From the NCBI RefSeq assembly GCF_900104395.1, contig NZ_FMXX01000029.1: a stretch of 36,105 bases of DNA; one strand, 5' to 3'. Shown here piece after piece: positions 1 through 8,180 of this stretch. This DNA is from Fusobacterium_C necrophorum (GTDB lineage: Bacteria; Fusobacteriota; Fusobacteriia; Fusobacteriales; Fusobacteriaceae). Positions within the stretch are counted from its first letter, which is position 1. Every line of letters begins with the position of its first letter. The translations under genes and the position numbers were made by a program. A model generated the notes under the pieces. The model saw only the letters and a list, made by a program, of their open reading frames with translations, was not told the DNA's origin and ran no database searches.

Positions 1-239
1 ACTTTAGAATATTTATATCCACAGGTAGGACAAAGTCTAGTTTTACAAGTAATTGGGAATTTATGAGTAAGCCCACATTGAGGACAAGCAAAAGAGACGA
101 AAGCTTTTTGATAATCAGCACAAAGTAAAAAAGCATTGAAAGATTTTATGAGGTGGAGAAAATGCGCAGGAGAAAAAAAAGGTTGGATATTTTGTAAAAT
201 ATGTGGTAAATTAGAGGTAAGGAATAGGTCTTTTAACAT
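1..239 (-). CDS. IS91-like transposase, N-terminal part (runs off window)
   Basis: Reading the - strand from an ATG at 239-237 gives an open frame of 79 codons that runs off the left edge. The protein starts MLKDLFLTSNLPHI and near residues 50-75 has a paired-cysteine zinc-binding pattern: CPQCG, then H, then CKTRLCPTCG. This CxxC...H...CK.R.CP.CG arrangement is the N-terminal zinc-binding domain of IS91/IS801-type (Y2) transposases, which mobilise DNA by a rolling-circle-like mechanism. A purine-rich ribosome site (AGAAGG) lies 8 nt before the ATG and supports this start; no in-frame stop was seen just upstream, so the frame could be longer. The catalytic region lies outside the window. Family call is by motif only. 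Confidence 0.72.
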   Translation of the reverse strand, partial: MLKDLFLTSNLPHILQNIQPFFSPAHFLHLIKSFNAFLLCADYQKAFVSFACPQCGLTHKFPITCKTRLCPTCGYKYSK

Positions 240-296
240 AGGATCGCCTTCTTTCTGTAAATTTAGGTGTGGTAACTTTATTTTACAGAAAAAATC

Positions 297-340
297 AGCC
301 GATTGGAAGAGATTTTTTAAATCTCCAATCGGCTTTTTTT
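297..340. terminator. Strong hairpin upstream of transposase, with T-run on + strand
   Basis: AGCCGATTGGA (297-307) pairs with TCCAATCGGCT (324-334), the stem continues with GATTT (311-315) against AAATC (319-323), and T334-T340 follow. On the - strand a shorter T-run also follows the stem, so it may stop transcription both ways. It sits about 60 nt upstream of the transposase start. It could shield the transposase from outside transcription, or be the terminal hairpin of the element. Confidence 0.7.
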
Positions 341-356
341 ATTCTCTTCTCTCAGG

Positions 357-385
357 TTTACAAAAAAGAGCTTTTGTGTTAGAAT
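357..385 (+). promoter_or_regulatory. Promoter of the ACT/UPF0210 pair
   Basis: TTTACA (357-362), 17-nt spacer, TAGAAT (380-385). This is close to the sigma-70 consensus and lies 72 nt before the first start codon of the pair. Confidence 0.6.
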
Positions 386-457
386 GTTGAAATATAAGAA
401 AATTATATTGAAATAAAAAGAAAATGAAGTTGTTTTCAAGATAAAGGAGGGATGGAA

Positions 458-727
458 ATGAAATGTATTATTACAGTATTGGGAACAGATAAAGTGGGAA
501 TTATTGCAAAAGTCTGTACTTATCTATCTGAAGTAAATATCAATATTTTGGATATTTCTCAAACGATTATCGGGGGATATTTTAATATGATGATGATTGT
601 AGATATAACAGAAACTACTAAAAAAATAGAAGAAGTGAACGAAGAGCTTCTAAAGATTGGTAAAAAGATGGGAGTTATTATTACGACACAACATGAAGAC
701 ATTTTTAACTGTATGCATCGAGTGTAA
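458..727 (+). CDS. ACT domain-containing protein (UPF0237 family)
   Basis: An 89-residue protein that is essentially one ACT domain (beta-alpha-beta-beta-alpha-beta). It starts MKCIITVLGTDKVGIIAKV, with the glycine-rich DKVGIIA turn that usually forms the small-molecule binding site, followed by NINILDISQTI. ACT domains bind amino acids or similar effectors and regulate a partner. I chose ATG 458 rather than the in-frame ATG at 452, because the AAAGGAGG ribosome site at 443-450 would be only 1 nt from 452 but 7 nt from 458. The next gene is UPF0210, 26 nt downstream. This UPF0237-UPF0210 pairing is conserved in many bacteria and suggests that the ACT protein senses a ligand for, or regulates, its neighbour. 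Ligand unknown. Confidence 0.85.
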   Translation: MKCIITVLGTDKVGIIAKVCTYLSEVNINILDISQTIIGGYFNMMMIVDITETTKKIEEVNEELLKIGKKMGVIITTQHEDIFNCMHRV

Positions 728-753
728 TAGAGAGAAAAAACTAGGAGGACAAT

Positions 754-2112
754 ATGATTTCCAGAGTAGAAATTCAGGAAACAAATCGTATGATAGCAGA
801 AGCAAAATTGGATGTAAGAACGATTACCATGGGAATTAGTCTGATCGACTGTGCAGATCCCGATGTGGAAAAATTTAATGAAAAAATTTATAAAAAAATA
901 ACCAGCTATGCGAAAGATTTGGTAAAAGTCGGAGATGATATTGCAAAGCAATTCGGAATTCCGGTAGTAAACAAAAGAATATCGGTAACCCCCATAGCCA
1001 TTGCTGCAGCCTCTTGCAAAACGGATTCCTATGTAAGTATCGCCGAGACTTTGGATAGAGCTGCAAAAGATTGTGGAGTTAATTTTATAGGAGGCTTTTC
1101 AGCCTTAGTTCAAAAAGGATGTACCCCGTCGGATATTCTTCTTATGAAATCTATTCCGGAGGCTATGAATATAACAGAGCATGTATGTTCTTCTGTCAAT
1201 GTTGGAACTTCTCGAAATGGACTGAATATGGATGCGATCAAAATGATGGGAGAAATTATTAAAGAAACAGCGGAGCTGACTCAAGACAGAGATGGAATTG
1301 GTTGTGCGAAGTTAGTTGTCTTCTGTAATGCCGTGGAAGATAATCCGTTTATGGCAGGGGCTTTTCATGGAGTGGGAGAAGCAGATTGTGTCATCAATGT
1401 AGGAGTTAGCGGTCCCGGGGTTGTCAAGAGAGCTTTGGAAGAAGTGAGAGAGGGAGATTTTGAAATGCTTTGTGAAACTGTTAAAAAAACGGCATTTAAG
1501 ATTACTCGTGTGGGACAAATTGTAGCACAGGAAGCTGCGAGAAGATTAAAAGTTCCTTTTGGAATTATTGATCTATCCTTAGCACCTACACCGGCAGTTG
1601 GAGACAGTGTTGGGGAAATTTTTCAAGAAATGGGTTTGGAATGTGCCGGAGCTCCGGGAACAACGGCAGCCCTTGCAATTTTAAATGATAATGTAAAAAA
1701 AGGAGGAGTTATGGCTTCTTCCTATGTTGGAGGATTAAGTGGAGCTTTTATTCCGGTGAGTGAAGATCATGCTATGATAGAGGCGGTGGAACGAGGTGCT
1801 CTCAGTTTGGAAAAATTAGAAGCAATGACTTGTGTATGTTCTGTCGGATTAGATATGATTGCCATTCCGGGAGATACTTCAGCATTCACAATTTCAGGTA
1901 TTATTGCTGATGAAGCCGCAATAGGAATGGTGAATCATAAAACAACAGCTACGAGATTGATTCCCGTTGTTGGAAAAACAGTGGGAGAGCAAGTTGAATT
2001 TGGAGGACTTTTGGGTCGAGCTCCCATCATGAGAGTAAATTCTTTTAGCTGTGAAAAGTTTATTCGTCGAGGGGGACGAGTTCCCGCTCCTATTCACAGT
2101 TTTAAAAATTAA
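754..2112 (+). CDS. PFL family protein, UPF0210 (DUF711)
   Basis: A 452-residue protein with the hallmarks of UPF0210: an N-terminal MISRVEIQETNRMI segment, RTITMGISL, a glycine/alanine-rich core (GVSGPGVVKRAL), APTPAVGDSVGEI, and the C-terminal SSYVGGLSGAFIPVSED, GDTSAFTISG and GGRVPAPIHS runs. From established knowledge, the family has a fold related to pyruvate formate-lyase-like glycyl radical enzymes, but its reaction is not settled. I see no classical glycyl-radical motif, so calling it a radical enzyme would be unsafe. Length is normal. A good ribosome site (AGGAGG) precedes ATG 754. It is co-transcribed with the ACT protein just upstream. Confidence 0.88.
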   Translation: MISRVEIQETNRMIAEAKLDVRTITMGISLIDCADPDVEKFNEKIYKKITSYAKDLVKVGDDIAKQFGIPVVNKRISVTPIAIAAASCKTDSYVSIAETLDRAAKDCGVNFIGGFSALVQKGCTPSDILLMKSIPEAMNITEHVCSSVNVGTSRNGLNMDAIKMMGEIIKETAELTQDRDGIGCAKLVVFCNAVEDNPFMAGAFHGVGEADCVINVGVSGPGVVKRALEEVREGDFEMLCETVKKTAFKITRVGQIVAQEAARRLKVPFGIIDLSLAPTPAVGDSVGEIFQEMGLECAGAPGTTAALAILNDNVKKGGVMASSYVGGLSGAFIPVSEDHAMIEAVERGALSLEKLEAMTCVCSVGLDMIAIPGDTSAFTISGIIADEAAIGMVNHKTTATRLIPVVGKTVGEQVEFGGLLGRAPIMRVNSFSCEKFIRRGGRVPAPIHSFKN

Positions 2113-2115
2113 GAA

Positions 2116-2144
2116 TTTACTTTAGAAATGAGATATGTTACAAT
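2116..2144 (+). promoter_or_regulatory. Promoter of ychF
   Basis: TTTACT (2116-2121), 17-nt spacer, TACAAT (2139-2144), with an extended -10 TG at 2136-2137. It starts 4 nt after the UPF0210 stop and lies 32 nt before the ychF start. Confidence 0.6.
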
Positions 2145-2176
2145 GAAAAGCAATATTAACTTGGGAGGAAAGAAGA

Positions 2177-3271
2177 ATGATAGGAATTGGAATTGTAGGT
2201 TTGCCAAATGTTGGGAAATCTACTTTATTTAATGCAATTACAAAAGCGGGAGCGGCGGAAGCGGCAAACTATCCCTTTTGTACGATAGAACCAAATGTCG
2301 GAATGGTAACCGTTCCGGATGAAAGACTGCAAGCTTTGGCGGAGATCATTCAACCGCAGAGAATCGTAGCGGCGACGGTAGAATTCGTGGATATTGCAGG
2401 ACTTGTGAAAGGAGCGGCTCAAGGAGAGGGCTTGGGAAATAAATTTCTATCCAATATTCGTTCTACAGCAGCTATTTGTCAAGTAGTAAGATGTTTTGAA
2501 GATGAGAATGTGGTACACGTAGACGGTTCTGTCGATCCGATTCGAGATATTGAGGTTATCAACACGGAATTGATTTTTGCGGATTTGGAAACGGTGGATA
2601 AAGCAATGGAAAAACACAAAAAATTAGCTCAGAATAAAATAAAAGAATCTGTGGAATTGATGTCGGTACTTCCTAAGGCGAAGGCACATTTGGAAAATTT
2701 TCAACTGTTGAAGACCTTTTCTTTCACGGAAGCGGAGAAGGCTCTCTTGAAAAATTATCAACTTTTAACTCTAAAACCTATGATTTTTGCCGCAAATGTC
2801 GCAGAAGACGATTTGGCGGAGGGAAATTCCTATGTGGAAAAAGTAAAGGAGTATGCAGAAAAAATGGGATCGGAAGTGGTCATTGTATCTGCGAAAGTGG
2901 AAGCGGAATTGCAAGAAATGGATGAAGAAAGCAGACAGGAATTTTTGGAATCCTTAGGAGTGAAAGAAGCGGGATTAAATCGTCTGATTCGAGCCGGATT
3001 TAAACTTTTAGGTCTACAAACTTATTTTACGGCGGGAGTCAAGGAAGTCAGAGCGTGGACCATTCATATTGGAGATACGGCTCCAAAGGCTGCGGGGGAA
3101 ATTCATACAGATTTTGAAAAAGGATTTATTCGAGCGAAAGTGGTATCTTATCAAGATTTTATTCAATACAAAGGTTGGAAGGGTGCACAGGAAGTTGGAG
3201 TTCTTCGATTGGAAGGAAAAGAGTATACGGTACAAGACGGAGATTTGATGGAATTTTTATTCAATGTTTAA
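2177..3271 (+). CDS. ychF: Redox-regulated ATPase / Obg-like P-loop protein YchF
   Basis: A 364-residue cytoplasmic P-loop NTPase of the Obg/YchF family. The Walker A motif GLPNVGKST is at residues 8-16, followed by NYPFCTIEPN, then a DIAGLVKGAAQGEGLGN switch II region. A helical insert and the C-terminal TGS domain follow (LGLQTYFTAGVKEVRAW onwards, ending GDLMEFLFNV). YchF binds ribosomes and unusually prefers ATP over GTP; it is linked to translation quality and oxidative stress in other bacteria. Length is standard. AGGAGG lies just before ATG 2177. It has its own extended -10 promoter and is followed directly by rpmF, another translation gene, which has a separate promoter. Confidence 0.95.
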   Translation: MIGIGIVGLPNVGKSTLFNAITKAGAAEAANYPFCTIEPNVGMVTVPDERLQALAEIIQPQRIVAATVEFVDIAGLVKGAAQGEGLGNKFLSNIRSTAAICQVVRCFEDENVVHVDGSVDPIRDIEVINTELIFADLETVDKAMEKHKKLAQNKIKESVELMSVLPKAKAHLENFQLLKTFSFTEAEKALLKNYQLLTLKPMIFAANVAEDDLAEGNSYVEKVKEYAEKMGSEVVIVSAKVEAELQEMDEESRQEFLESLGVKEAGLNRLIRAGFKLLGLQTYFTAGVKEVRAWTIHIGDTAPKAAGEIHTDFEKGFIRAKVVSYQDFIQYKGWKGAQEVGVLRLEGKEYTVQDGDLMEFLFNV

Positions 3272-3279
3272 AAATATAC

Positions 3280-3308
3280 TTGACAATACATAAAAAACCT
3301 TGTAGAAT
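3280..3308 (+). promoter_or_regulatory. Strong promoter of rpmF
   Basis: TTGACA (3280-3285), 17-nt spacer, TAGAAT (3303-3308). The -35 is a perfect consensus; it starts 9 nt after the ychF stop and 43 nt separate the -10 from the rpmF start. Confidence 0.8.
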
Positions 3309-3350
3309 ATCTGGGTATAGAATTCAAGAGTGTGTAGAGGAGGTAGAGAA

Positions 3351-3533
3351 ATGGCAGTACCTAAGAAAAAGACTTCAAAGGCAAAAAAGAACATGAGAAG
3401 ATCTCATCATGCATTGGCAGGAATCAGCTTATCTATTTGTAGTAAATGTGGAGCACCTAAGAGACAACATAGAGTTTGTTTGGAATGTGGAGATTACAAC
3501 GGAAAACAAGTTCTTGCAGCAAAAGCAGAATAA
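3351..3533 (+). CDS. rpmF: 50S ribosomal protein L32
   Basis: A 60-residue basic protein starting MAVPKKKTSKAKKNMRRSHH, the classic L32 N-terminus, with two zinc-binding pairs, CSKCG and CLECG, so it is the zinc-containing form. I chose ATG 3351 over an upstream in-frame start at 3330: the AGGAGGT ribosome site overlaps that longer reading, and MAVPKKK is the conserved start. It is flanked by its own promoter (3280-3308) and terminator (3544-3566), so it can be expressed alone. The gene order rpmF-plsX-fabH is conserved in many bacteria and couples ribosome and lipid synthesis genes. Here a terminator separates rpmF from plsX. Confidence 0.96.
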   Translation: MAVPKKKTSKAKKNMRRSHHALAGISLSICSKCGAPKRQHRVCLECGDYNGKQVLAAKAE

Positions 3534-3543
3534 TAAAAGTGAG

Positions 3544-3567
3544 AGCAAGAGTATTCTTGCTTTTTTC
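3544..3567 (+). terminator. rpmF intrinsic terminator
   Basis: AGCAAGA (3544-3550) pairs with TCTTGCT (3555-3561) around a 4-nt loop, followed by a run of T to 3566. It lies 10 nt after the rpmF stop. Confidence 0.85.
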
Positions 3568-3636
3568 TTATTTTTAAAAATAACGTATGTTTTTTAATTT
3601 TGATATTAAAACATATCTTTTTTGTAATTTTTCTTG

Positions 3637-3642
3637 TATAAT
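3637..3642 (+). promoter_or_regulatory. Probable -10 box of the plsX-fab operon
   Basis: A perfect TATAAT at 3637-3642, 32 nt before the plsX start. The -35 at the right distance (3614-3619, TATCTT) is poor, in a T-rich tract. I see no clear FapR-type palindrome. Confidence 0.5.
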
Positions 3643-3674
3643 ATGAAGTAAAATAAAGATACAAGGAGGAATCC

Positions 3675-4676
3675 ATGAAGATTGCGTTAGATGCTATGAG
3701 TGGAGATTATGCTCCCCATTTCACAATAGAGGGAGCAGTGTTATTTACAAAGGAGATAACAGAAACGGAAATTATTTTAGTGGGCAAAGAAGAAGTGATT
3801 GAAGAAGAACTGAAAAAATACAAGTATGACAGAAGCAGAATTCAGGTGTATAATGCCAGAGAAGTCGTAGAAATGACGGATCACCCGATAGAAGCGATAA
3901 AAACAAAGAAAGATTCTTCTATGAATGTTGCTTTGGATTTGGTAAAACAGGGAAAGGCGAGTGCCTGTGTTTCTTCCGGAAATACAGGAGCTCTTTTGAG
4001 TGCAAGTCAATTGAAATTAAAAAGAATCAAAGGAGTATTACGACCTGCCATCGCTTCTGTATTTCCTTCCAAACATGGACAGATTGTGATGTTGGATTTG
4101 GGAGCGACTTCGGATTGCAAGGCGGAATATTTAAATCAATTTTCCAGCTTGGCTTCCAAATATGCAGAATTACTATTGGGAATTGAGAAACCCAGAGTCG
4201 GACTTTTGAATATTGGGGAAGAAGTGGGAAAGGGAAATGAGTTAACACGAGAAGCTTATACTTTGTTGCAACAAAATAAAAGCATTCACTTTATCGGAAA
4301 TATTGAGGCAACTCAAATGTTGGAAGGAGGAGTGGATGTTGTTGTCACAGACGGATTTACCGGAAATATGGTATTAAAAACAGCAGAAGGGACTGCAAAA
4401 TTGATTACCTCCTTTTTAAAAGAGATGATACGGGAAAGTATTTTATCCAAAATCGGGGCTTTATTCTTACGGAAAACCTTTATGCATTTGAAAGAGAAAA
4501 TGGATTCTTCGGAGTATGGTGGAGCAATTTTCTTAGGTTTACATAATATTTCTATCAAAGCACATGGAAATTCAAATGCGAATGGAATTAAAAATGCCTT
4601 GAAAGTAGCGGATAAATTTAGTAAAATAAATTTGATAGAACAACTAAAGAAAGTAATAGAGGAGGAAACAAATTGA
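3675..4676 (+). CDS. plsX: Phosphate acyltransferase PlsX
   Basis: A 333-residue peripheral membrane enzyme that makes acyl-phosphate from acyl-ACP, the first step of phospholipid synthesis by the PlsX/PlsY route. It starts MKIALDAMSGDYAP; most PlsX proteins read DAMGGD here, so the first Gly is Ser. Other family marks are VSSGNTGALL, RPAIASVFPS, LGATSDCKAEY and VVTDGFTGNM. AAGGAGG precedes ATG 3675. The stop overlaps the fabH start by 4 nt, which points to translational coupling. It leads the fatty-acid cluster fabH-fabD-acpP-fabF, as in many Firmicutes and Fusobacteria. Confidence 0.95.
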   Translation: MKIALDAMSGDYAPHFTIEGAVLFTKEITETEIILVGKEEVIEEELKKYKYDRSRIQVYNAREVVEMTDHPIEAIKTKKDSSMNVALDLVKQGKASACVSSGNTGALLSASQLKLKRIKGVLRPAIASVFPSKHGQIVMLDLGATSDCKAEYLNQFSSLASKYAELLLGIEKPRVGLLNIGEEVGKGNELTREAYTLLQQNKSIHFIGNIEATQMLEGGVDVVVTDGFTGNMVLKTAEGTAKLITSFLKEMIRESILSKIGALFLRKTFMHLKEKMDSSEYGGAIFLGLHNISIKAHGNSNANGIKNALKVADKFSKINLIEQLKKVIEEETN

Positions 4677-5659
4677 AAAGTGTAGGAATCAAAGGTTTGA
4701 GTTCTTATGTTCCGGAAAGAATTATGACAAATTTTGAATTTGAAAAAATAATAGATACTTCAGATGAATGGATTCGAACAAGAACAGGAATTGAAGAGAG
4801 AAGATTTGCTTCTCCTGAACAGGCAACCTCAGATTTATGTTATGAGGCAACACAAAAATTATTGGCAACCATGAAAATGGATCCTCAAGAAATCGATTTT
4901 ATTATGGTATGTACCTGTACTCCGGATTATCCGGTTCCCAGTACAGCCTGTGTCTTACAAAGTAAATTAAATTTATTGGGAGTTCCGGCAGTTGATATCA
5001 ATGCAGCTTGTAGTGGATTTATGTATGGACTGGCAATGGCAACCTCTATGGTACAAACCGGATTATACAAAAATGTTTTGGTAATTGGGGCGGAAACTTT
5101 ATCCAGAATTATGGATATGCAAGATAGAAATACCTGTGTATTATTTGGAGATGGGGCTGCTGCCGCCATCATAGGAGAAGTGGAAGAAGGGAGCGGTATT
5201 TTAGCGACTCATTTGGGAGCAGAGGGAGAAGATGAGGGAATTCTTCAAATTCCCGGAGGAGGATCCAGGTATCCTTCTACTTTAGAGAGTGTCCATGCCA
5301 AGAAACAATTTGTGCAAATGAAAGGACAAAATGTCTATAAATTTGCAGTGCATGCTTTGCCGGAAGCGACTTTGGCTGCTTTGAAGAAGGCAAAGGTGGA
5401 AGCTTCTCAAGTGGCACGTTTCTTTCCACATCAGGCAAATTTGAGAATTATTGAAGCGGCGGCAAAACGAATGAATGTGTCTTCGGATAAATTTCATGTC
5501 AATTTACATAAGGTAGGAAATACTTCCGCCGCTTCCGTCGGATTGGCACTTGCCGATGCTTTGGAAAAAGGAATGGTAAAAAAAGGAGATTATATTGCTC
5601 TGACAGGATTCGGAGCGGGCTTGACCTATGGTTCTGTTGTTATGAAATGGGCATATTAA
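4673..5659 (+). CDS. fabH: 3-oxoacyl-ACP synthase III (FabH)
   Basis: A 328-residue condensing enzyme that starts fatty-acid synthesis by joining an acyl-CoA primer to malonyl-ACP. The catalytic triad is complete: Cys113 (AACSGF), His253 (PHQANLR) and Asn283 (GNTSAAS). The N-terminus SSYVPERIMTNFEFEK and TSDEWIRTRTGI are typical. The start codon is TTG at 4673, overlapping the plsX stop as TTGA, with GAGGAGG about 8 nt upstream. A TTG start plus overlap would tie FabH output to PlsX translation. The primer preference (straight or branched) cannot be read from the sequence. Confidence 0.96.
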   Translation: MKSVGIKGLSSYVPERIMTNFEFEKIIDTSDEWIRTRTGIEERRFASPEQATSDLCYEATQKLLATMKMDPQEIDFIMVCTCTPDYPVPSTACVLQSKLNLLGVPAVDINAACSGFMYGLAMATSMVQTGLYKNVLVIGAETLSRIMDMQDRNTCVLFGDGAAAAIIGEVEEGSGILATHLGAEGEDEGILQIPGGGSRYPSTLESVHAKKQFVQMKGQNVYKFAVHALPEATLAALKKAKVEASQVARFFPHQANLRIIEAAAKRMNVSSDKFHVNLHKVGNTSAASVGLALADALEKGMVKKGDYIALTGFGAGLTYGSVVMKWAY

Positions 5660-5681
5660 AGCATAATAAAAGGAGGAAGTT

Positions 5682-6596
5682 ATGGGAAAAGTGGCTTTTG
5701 TTTTTCCGGGTCAGGGAACACAGTATGTTGGCATGGGAAAAGATTTATATGAAAAAAGTCCGAAAGCGAAAGAAGTAATGGATACAATGTTTCAAAGTTT
5801 AGACTTTGATTTGAAATCAATTATGTTTGAAGGAACTGCAGAAGATTTGAAACAAACGAAGTATACACAACCTGCGATTGTCGCTTTCAGTTTAACTTTA
5901 CTGGAATTGGTAAAAGAAAAAGGGATAAAGGCGGATTATGTGGCAGGGCATTCAGTCGGAGAATATGCTGCCTATGGAGCTGCGGGAATGCTGTCTTTAG
6001 AGGAAGCGATTCGTTTAACTGCAGCCAGAGGGCAAATTATGAATGACGTTTCTGAAAAAGTAAAGGGAACAATGGCAGCGGTTTTGGGAATGTCAGCGGA
6101 GAAGATTCAAGAAGTTCTGTCTCGTGTCGAGGGAGTTGTGGAGGCCGTTAATTTCAATGAGCCGAATCAAACCGTCATTGCGGGAGAAAAAGCGGCGGTG
6201 GAAGCAGCTTGTCTGGCTTTGAAAGAAGCAGGAGCAAGAAGGGCACTTCCTTTAGCGGTTTCGGGTCCCTTTCATTCTTCTTTGATGAAAGAAGCGGGAG
6301 AAAAATTGAAAGAAGAAGCGGAAAAATATCATTTTTCTATGACGGATATTGGATTGGTTGCCAATACGACGGCAGAGGTTCTGACATCAGTAGAAGAAGT
6401 GAAAGATGAGATTTATCATCAAAGTTTCGGTCCTGTATATTGGGTAAAAACAATTGAGTATTTGGTAGCGGCAGGAGTGGATACAATTTATGAAATTGGT
6501 CCAGGAAAGGTATTATCTGGACTCATTAAGAAAATAAACAGAGAAATTACGGTAAAAAATATAGAAACACTTGAAGAAATTGAAAATCTAATGTAA
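5682..6596 (+). CDS. fabD: Malonyl-CoA:ACP transacylase (FabD)
   Basis: A 304-residue cytoplasmic acyltransferase that moves malonyl groups from CoA to ACP for fatty-acid elongation. The N-terminal FPGQGTQYVGMG, the nucleophile elbow GHSVGEYAA with Ser91, Arg116 (AARGQIM) and His198 (SGPFHSS) make a complete active site. GPGKVLSGL near the C-terminus is also typical. Length is normal. AGGAGG precedes ATG 5682, 22 nt after fabH. It sits between fabH and acpP, its enzyme and substrate partners. Confidence 0.96.
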   Translation: MGKVAFVFPGQGTQYVGMGKDLYEKSPKAKEVMDTMFQSLDFDLKSIMFEGTAEDLKQTKYTQPAIVAFSLTLLELVKEKGIKADYVAGHSVGEYAAYGAAGMLSLEEAIRLTAARGQIMNDVSEKVKGTMAAVLGMSAEKIQEVLSRVEGVVEAVNFNEPNQTVIAGEKAAVEAACLALKEAGARRALPLAVSGPFHSSLMKEAGEKLKEEAEKYHFSMTDIGLVANTTAEVLTSVEEVKDEIYHQSFGPVYWVKTIEYLVAAGVDTIYEIGPGKVLSGLIKKINREITVKNIETLEEIENLM

Positions 6597-6632
6597 AATA
6601 CAGATATATTATTAAAAAATTAGGAGGAAAAA

Positions 6633-6857
6633 ATGTTAGATAAAATTAGAGAAATTGTAGTAGAACAATTAGGAGTAGAACCTGAACAAGTGGTAATGGA
6701 AGCTAGTTTCACAGAAGATTTAGGAGCAGATTCTTTGGATACGGTAGAATTGATTATGGCTTTCGAAGAAGAATTCGGAGTGGAAATTCCTGATACAGAA
6801 GCAGAAAAAATCAAAACAATCAAAGATGTCGTAGATTATATAGAAGCTCACCAATAA
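6633..6857 (+). CDS. acpP: Acyl carrier protein
   Basis: A 74-residue acidic helical protein with the phosphopantetheine attachment motif GADSLDTVEL, the modified residue being Ser34. It carries acyl chains between the Fab enzymes and to PlsX. TTAGGAGG precedes ATG 6633. A stable G/C hairpin follows the gene (6883-6914), before fabF. This could release extra acpP-only transcript, which would fit the high ACP level cells need. CoaD, which makes the CoA precursor of the prosthetic group, is encoded further along the same operon. Confidence 0.97.
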   Translation: MLDKIREIVVEQLGVEPEQVVMEASFTEDLGADSLDTVELIMAFEEEFGVEIPDTEAEKIKTIKDVVDYIEAHQ

Positions 6858-6882
6858 AAATAAGAAAAAGAATAGAATATAG

Positions 6883-6914
6883 AGAAGGGGGGTACAAAAA
6901 ATCCCCCTTTCTTT
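6883..6914 (+). terminator. Hairpin between acpP and fabF, likely partial terminator
   Basis: GGGGG (6887-6891) pairs with CCCCC (6903-6907), extended by AA/TT; the loop is A-rich and a T-rich stretch (TTTCTTT) follows. The arrangement resembles an intrinsic terminator, but with an interrupted T-run, and no new promoter is obvious before fabF. It therefore more likely attenuates than ends transcription. Confidence 0.6.
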
Positions 6915-6932
6915 GTAGAAAGAGAGGAAAAG

Positions 6933-8180
6933 ATGAAACGAGTTGTTGTAACCGGTTTAGGAATGATTTCTCCTTTGGCAAACAATGTGGAAGAGTCTTG
7001 GGAAAGATTACTAAATGGAGAATGTGGAATTTTGAAAATTCAATCTTATGATGCTTCGGAAATGCCTGTACAAATTGCGGCGGAAGTAAAAAATTTTAAT
7101 CCTATGGACTTTGGAATTGAGAAAAAAGAAGTGAAAAAATTAGCAAGAAATACACAATTTGCGATTGCCGCTTCCAAAATGGCATTGGAAGACTCCGGAT
7201 TATCTTTAGAAACAATGAACCCTTTTGATATTGGGGTCGTCATTTCTTCCGGGATTGGGGGAATGGAAATTTTTGAAGAACAACATAAAAATATGTTGGA
7301 TAAAGGAATAAAAAGAATTTCTCCTTTTACCATTCCGGCGATGATTTCCAATATGGCAGCGGGAAATGTTGCGATTTATTTAGGCTTGCAAGGACCTAAT
7401 AAATCCGTTGTGACAGCTTGTGCCTCCGGAACAAATTCCATCGGAGAAGCCTTTGAAGAAATCAAGCTTGGAAAGGCGAAAGTAATGTTGGCAGGAGGAA
7501 CGGAAGCAGCGATTACTTCTTTTGCACAAAATGCTTTTGCCAATATGAAAGCTCTTTCGGATACACATAATGAAGAACCGCAGAAAGCATCCAGACCTTT
7601 CAGCAAGGATAGAGACGGTTTCGTGATGGGAGAAGGAGCGGGAATTTTAGTCTTGGAAGAGTTGGAACATGCAAAGGCGAGAGGGGCTAAAATCTATGCG
7701 GAAATGGTAGGATATGGAAGCAGTTGTGATGCCTATCATATCACAGCACCTTATGAAAGCGGAGCGGCTGCGGCTCACGCTATGACCATGGCAATGGAAG
7801 AAGCGGGAGTGAAGCCGGAAGAAGTGCAATATATCAATGCACATGGAACTTCCACTCCGGCAAATGATAAAACCGAGACCAGAGCTATCAAGGTTGCTTT
7901 TGGAGAAGAACAGGCAAAGAAACTTTGGATTTCTTCTACGAAGGGTGCCTTAGGACACGGTTTGGGGGCTGCAGGAGGATTGGAAGGAGTTATTCTTGCC
8001 AAAGTGTTGGAAACAGGTATCGTACCTCCTACCATTAACTATGAAACTCCGGATGAAGAATGTGATTTGGATTATGTTCCGAATGTGAAGAGAGAAGGAG
8101 ATATTCAAGCGGCAATGTCGAATTCTTTAGGTTTCGGAGGGCATAATGCAGTGATTTTGATGAAAAAATATCAAGCCTAG
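6933..8180 (+). CDS. fabF: 3-oxoacyl-ACP synthase II (FabF)
   Basis: A 415-residue elongating condensing enzyme. The Cys-His-His triad is visible: Cys163 (TACASGTNS), His304 (NAHGTSTPAND) and His342 (GALGHGLGAAGG). The N-terminal RVVVTGLGMISPLANN and C-terminal SNSLGFGGHNAVILM are standard. It extends acyl-ACP chains by two carbons per round with malonyl-ACP made by FabD. AGAGGAAAAG precedes ATG 6933. The rnc gene follows with no gap. No reductase or dehydratase genes (fabG, fabZ, fabK/I) lie in this window, so the rest of the cycle must be encoded elsewhere. Confidence 0.96.
   Translation: MKRVVVTGLGMISPLANNVEESWERLLNGECGILKIQSYDASEMPVQIAAEVKNFNPMDFGIEKKEVKKLARNTQFAIAASKMALEDSGLSLETMNPFDIGVVISSGIGGMEIFEEQHKNMLDKGIKRISPFTIPAMISNMAAGNVAIYLGLQGPNKSVVTACASGTNSIGEAFEEIKLGKAKVMLAGGTEAAITSFAQNAFANMKALSDTHNEEPQKASRPFSKDRDGFVMGEGAGILVLEELEHAKARGAKIYAEMVGYGSSCDAYHITAPYESGAAAAHAMTMAMEEAGVKPEEVQYINAHGTSTPANDKTETRAIKVAFGEEQAKKLWISSTKGALGHGLGAAGGLEGVILAKVLETGIVPPTINYETPDEECDLDYVPNVKREGDIQAAMSNSLGFGGHNAVILMKKYQA

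Noticed and set aside
136..390. An 84-codon + strand frame at the left edge.
   Set aside because: It is the shadow of the transposase on the other strand and crosses the strong hairpin at 297-340.
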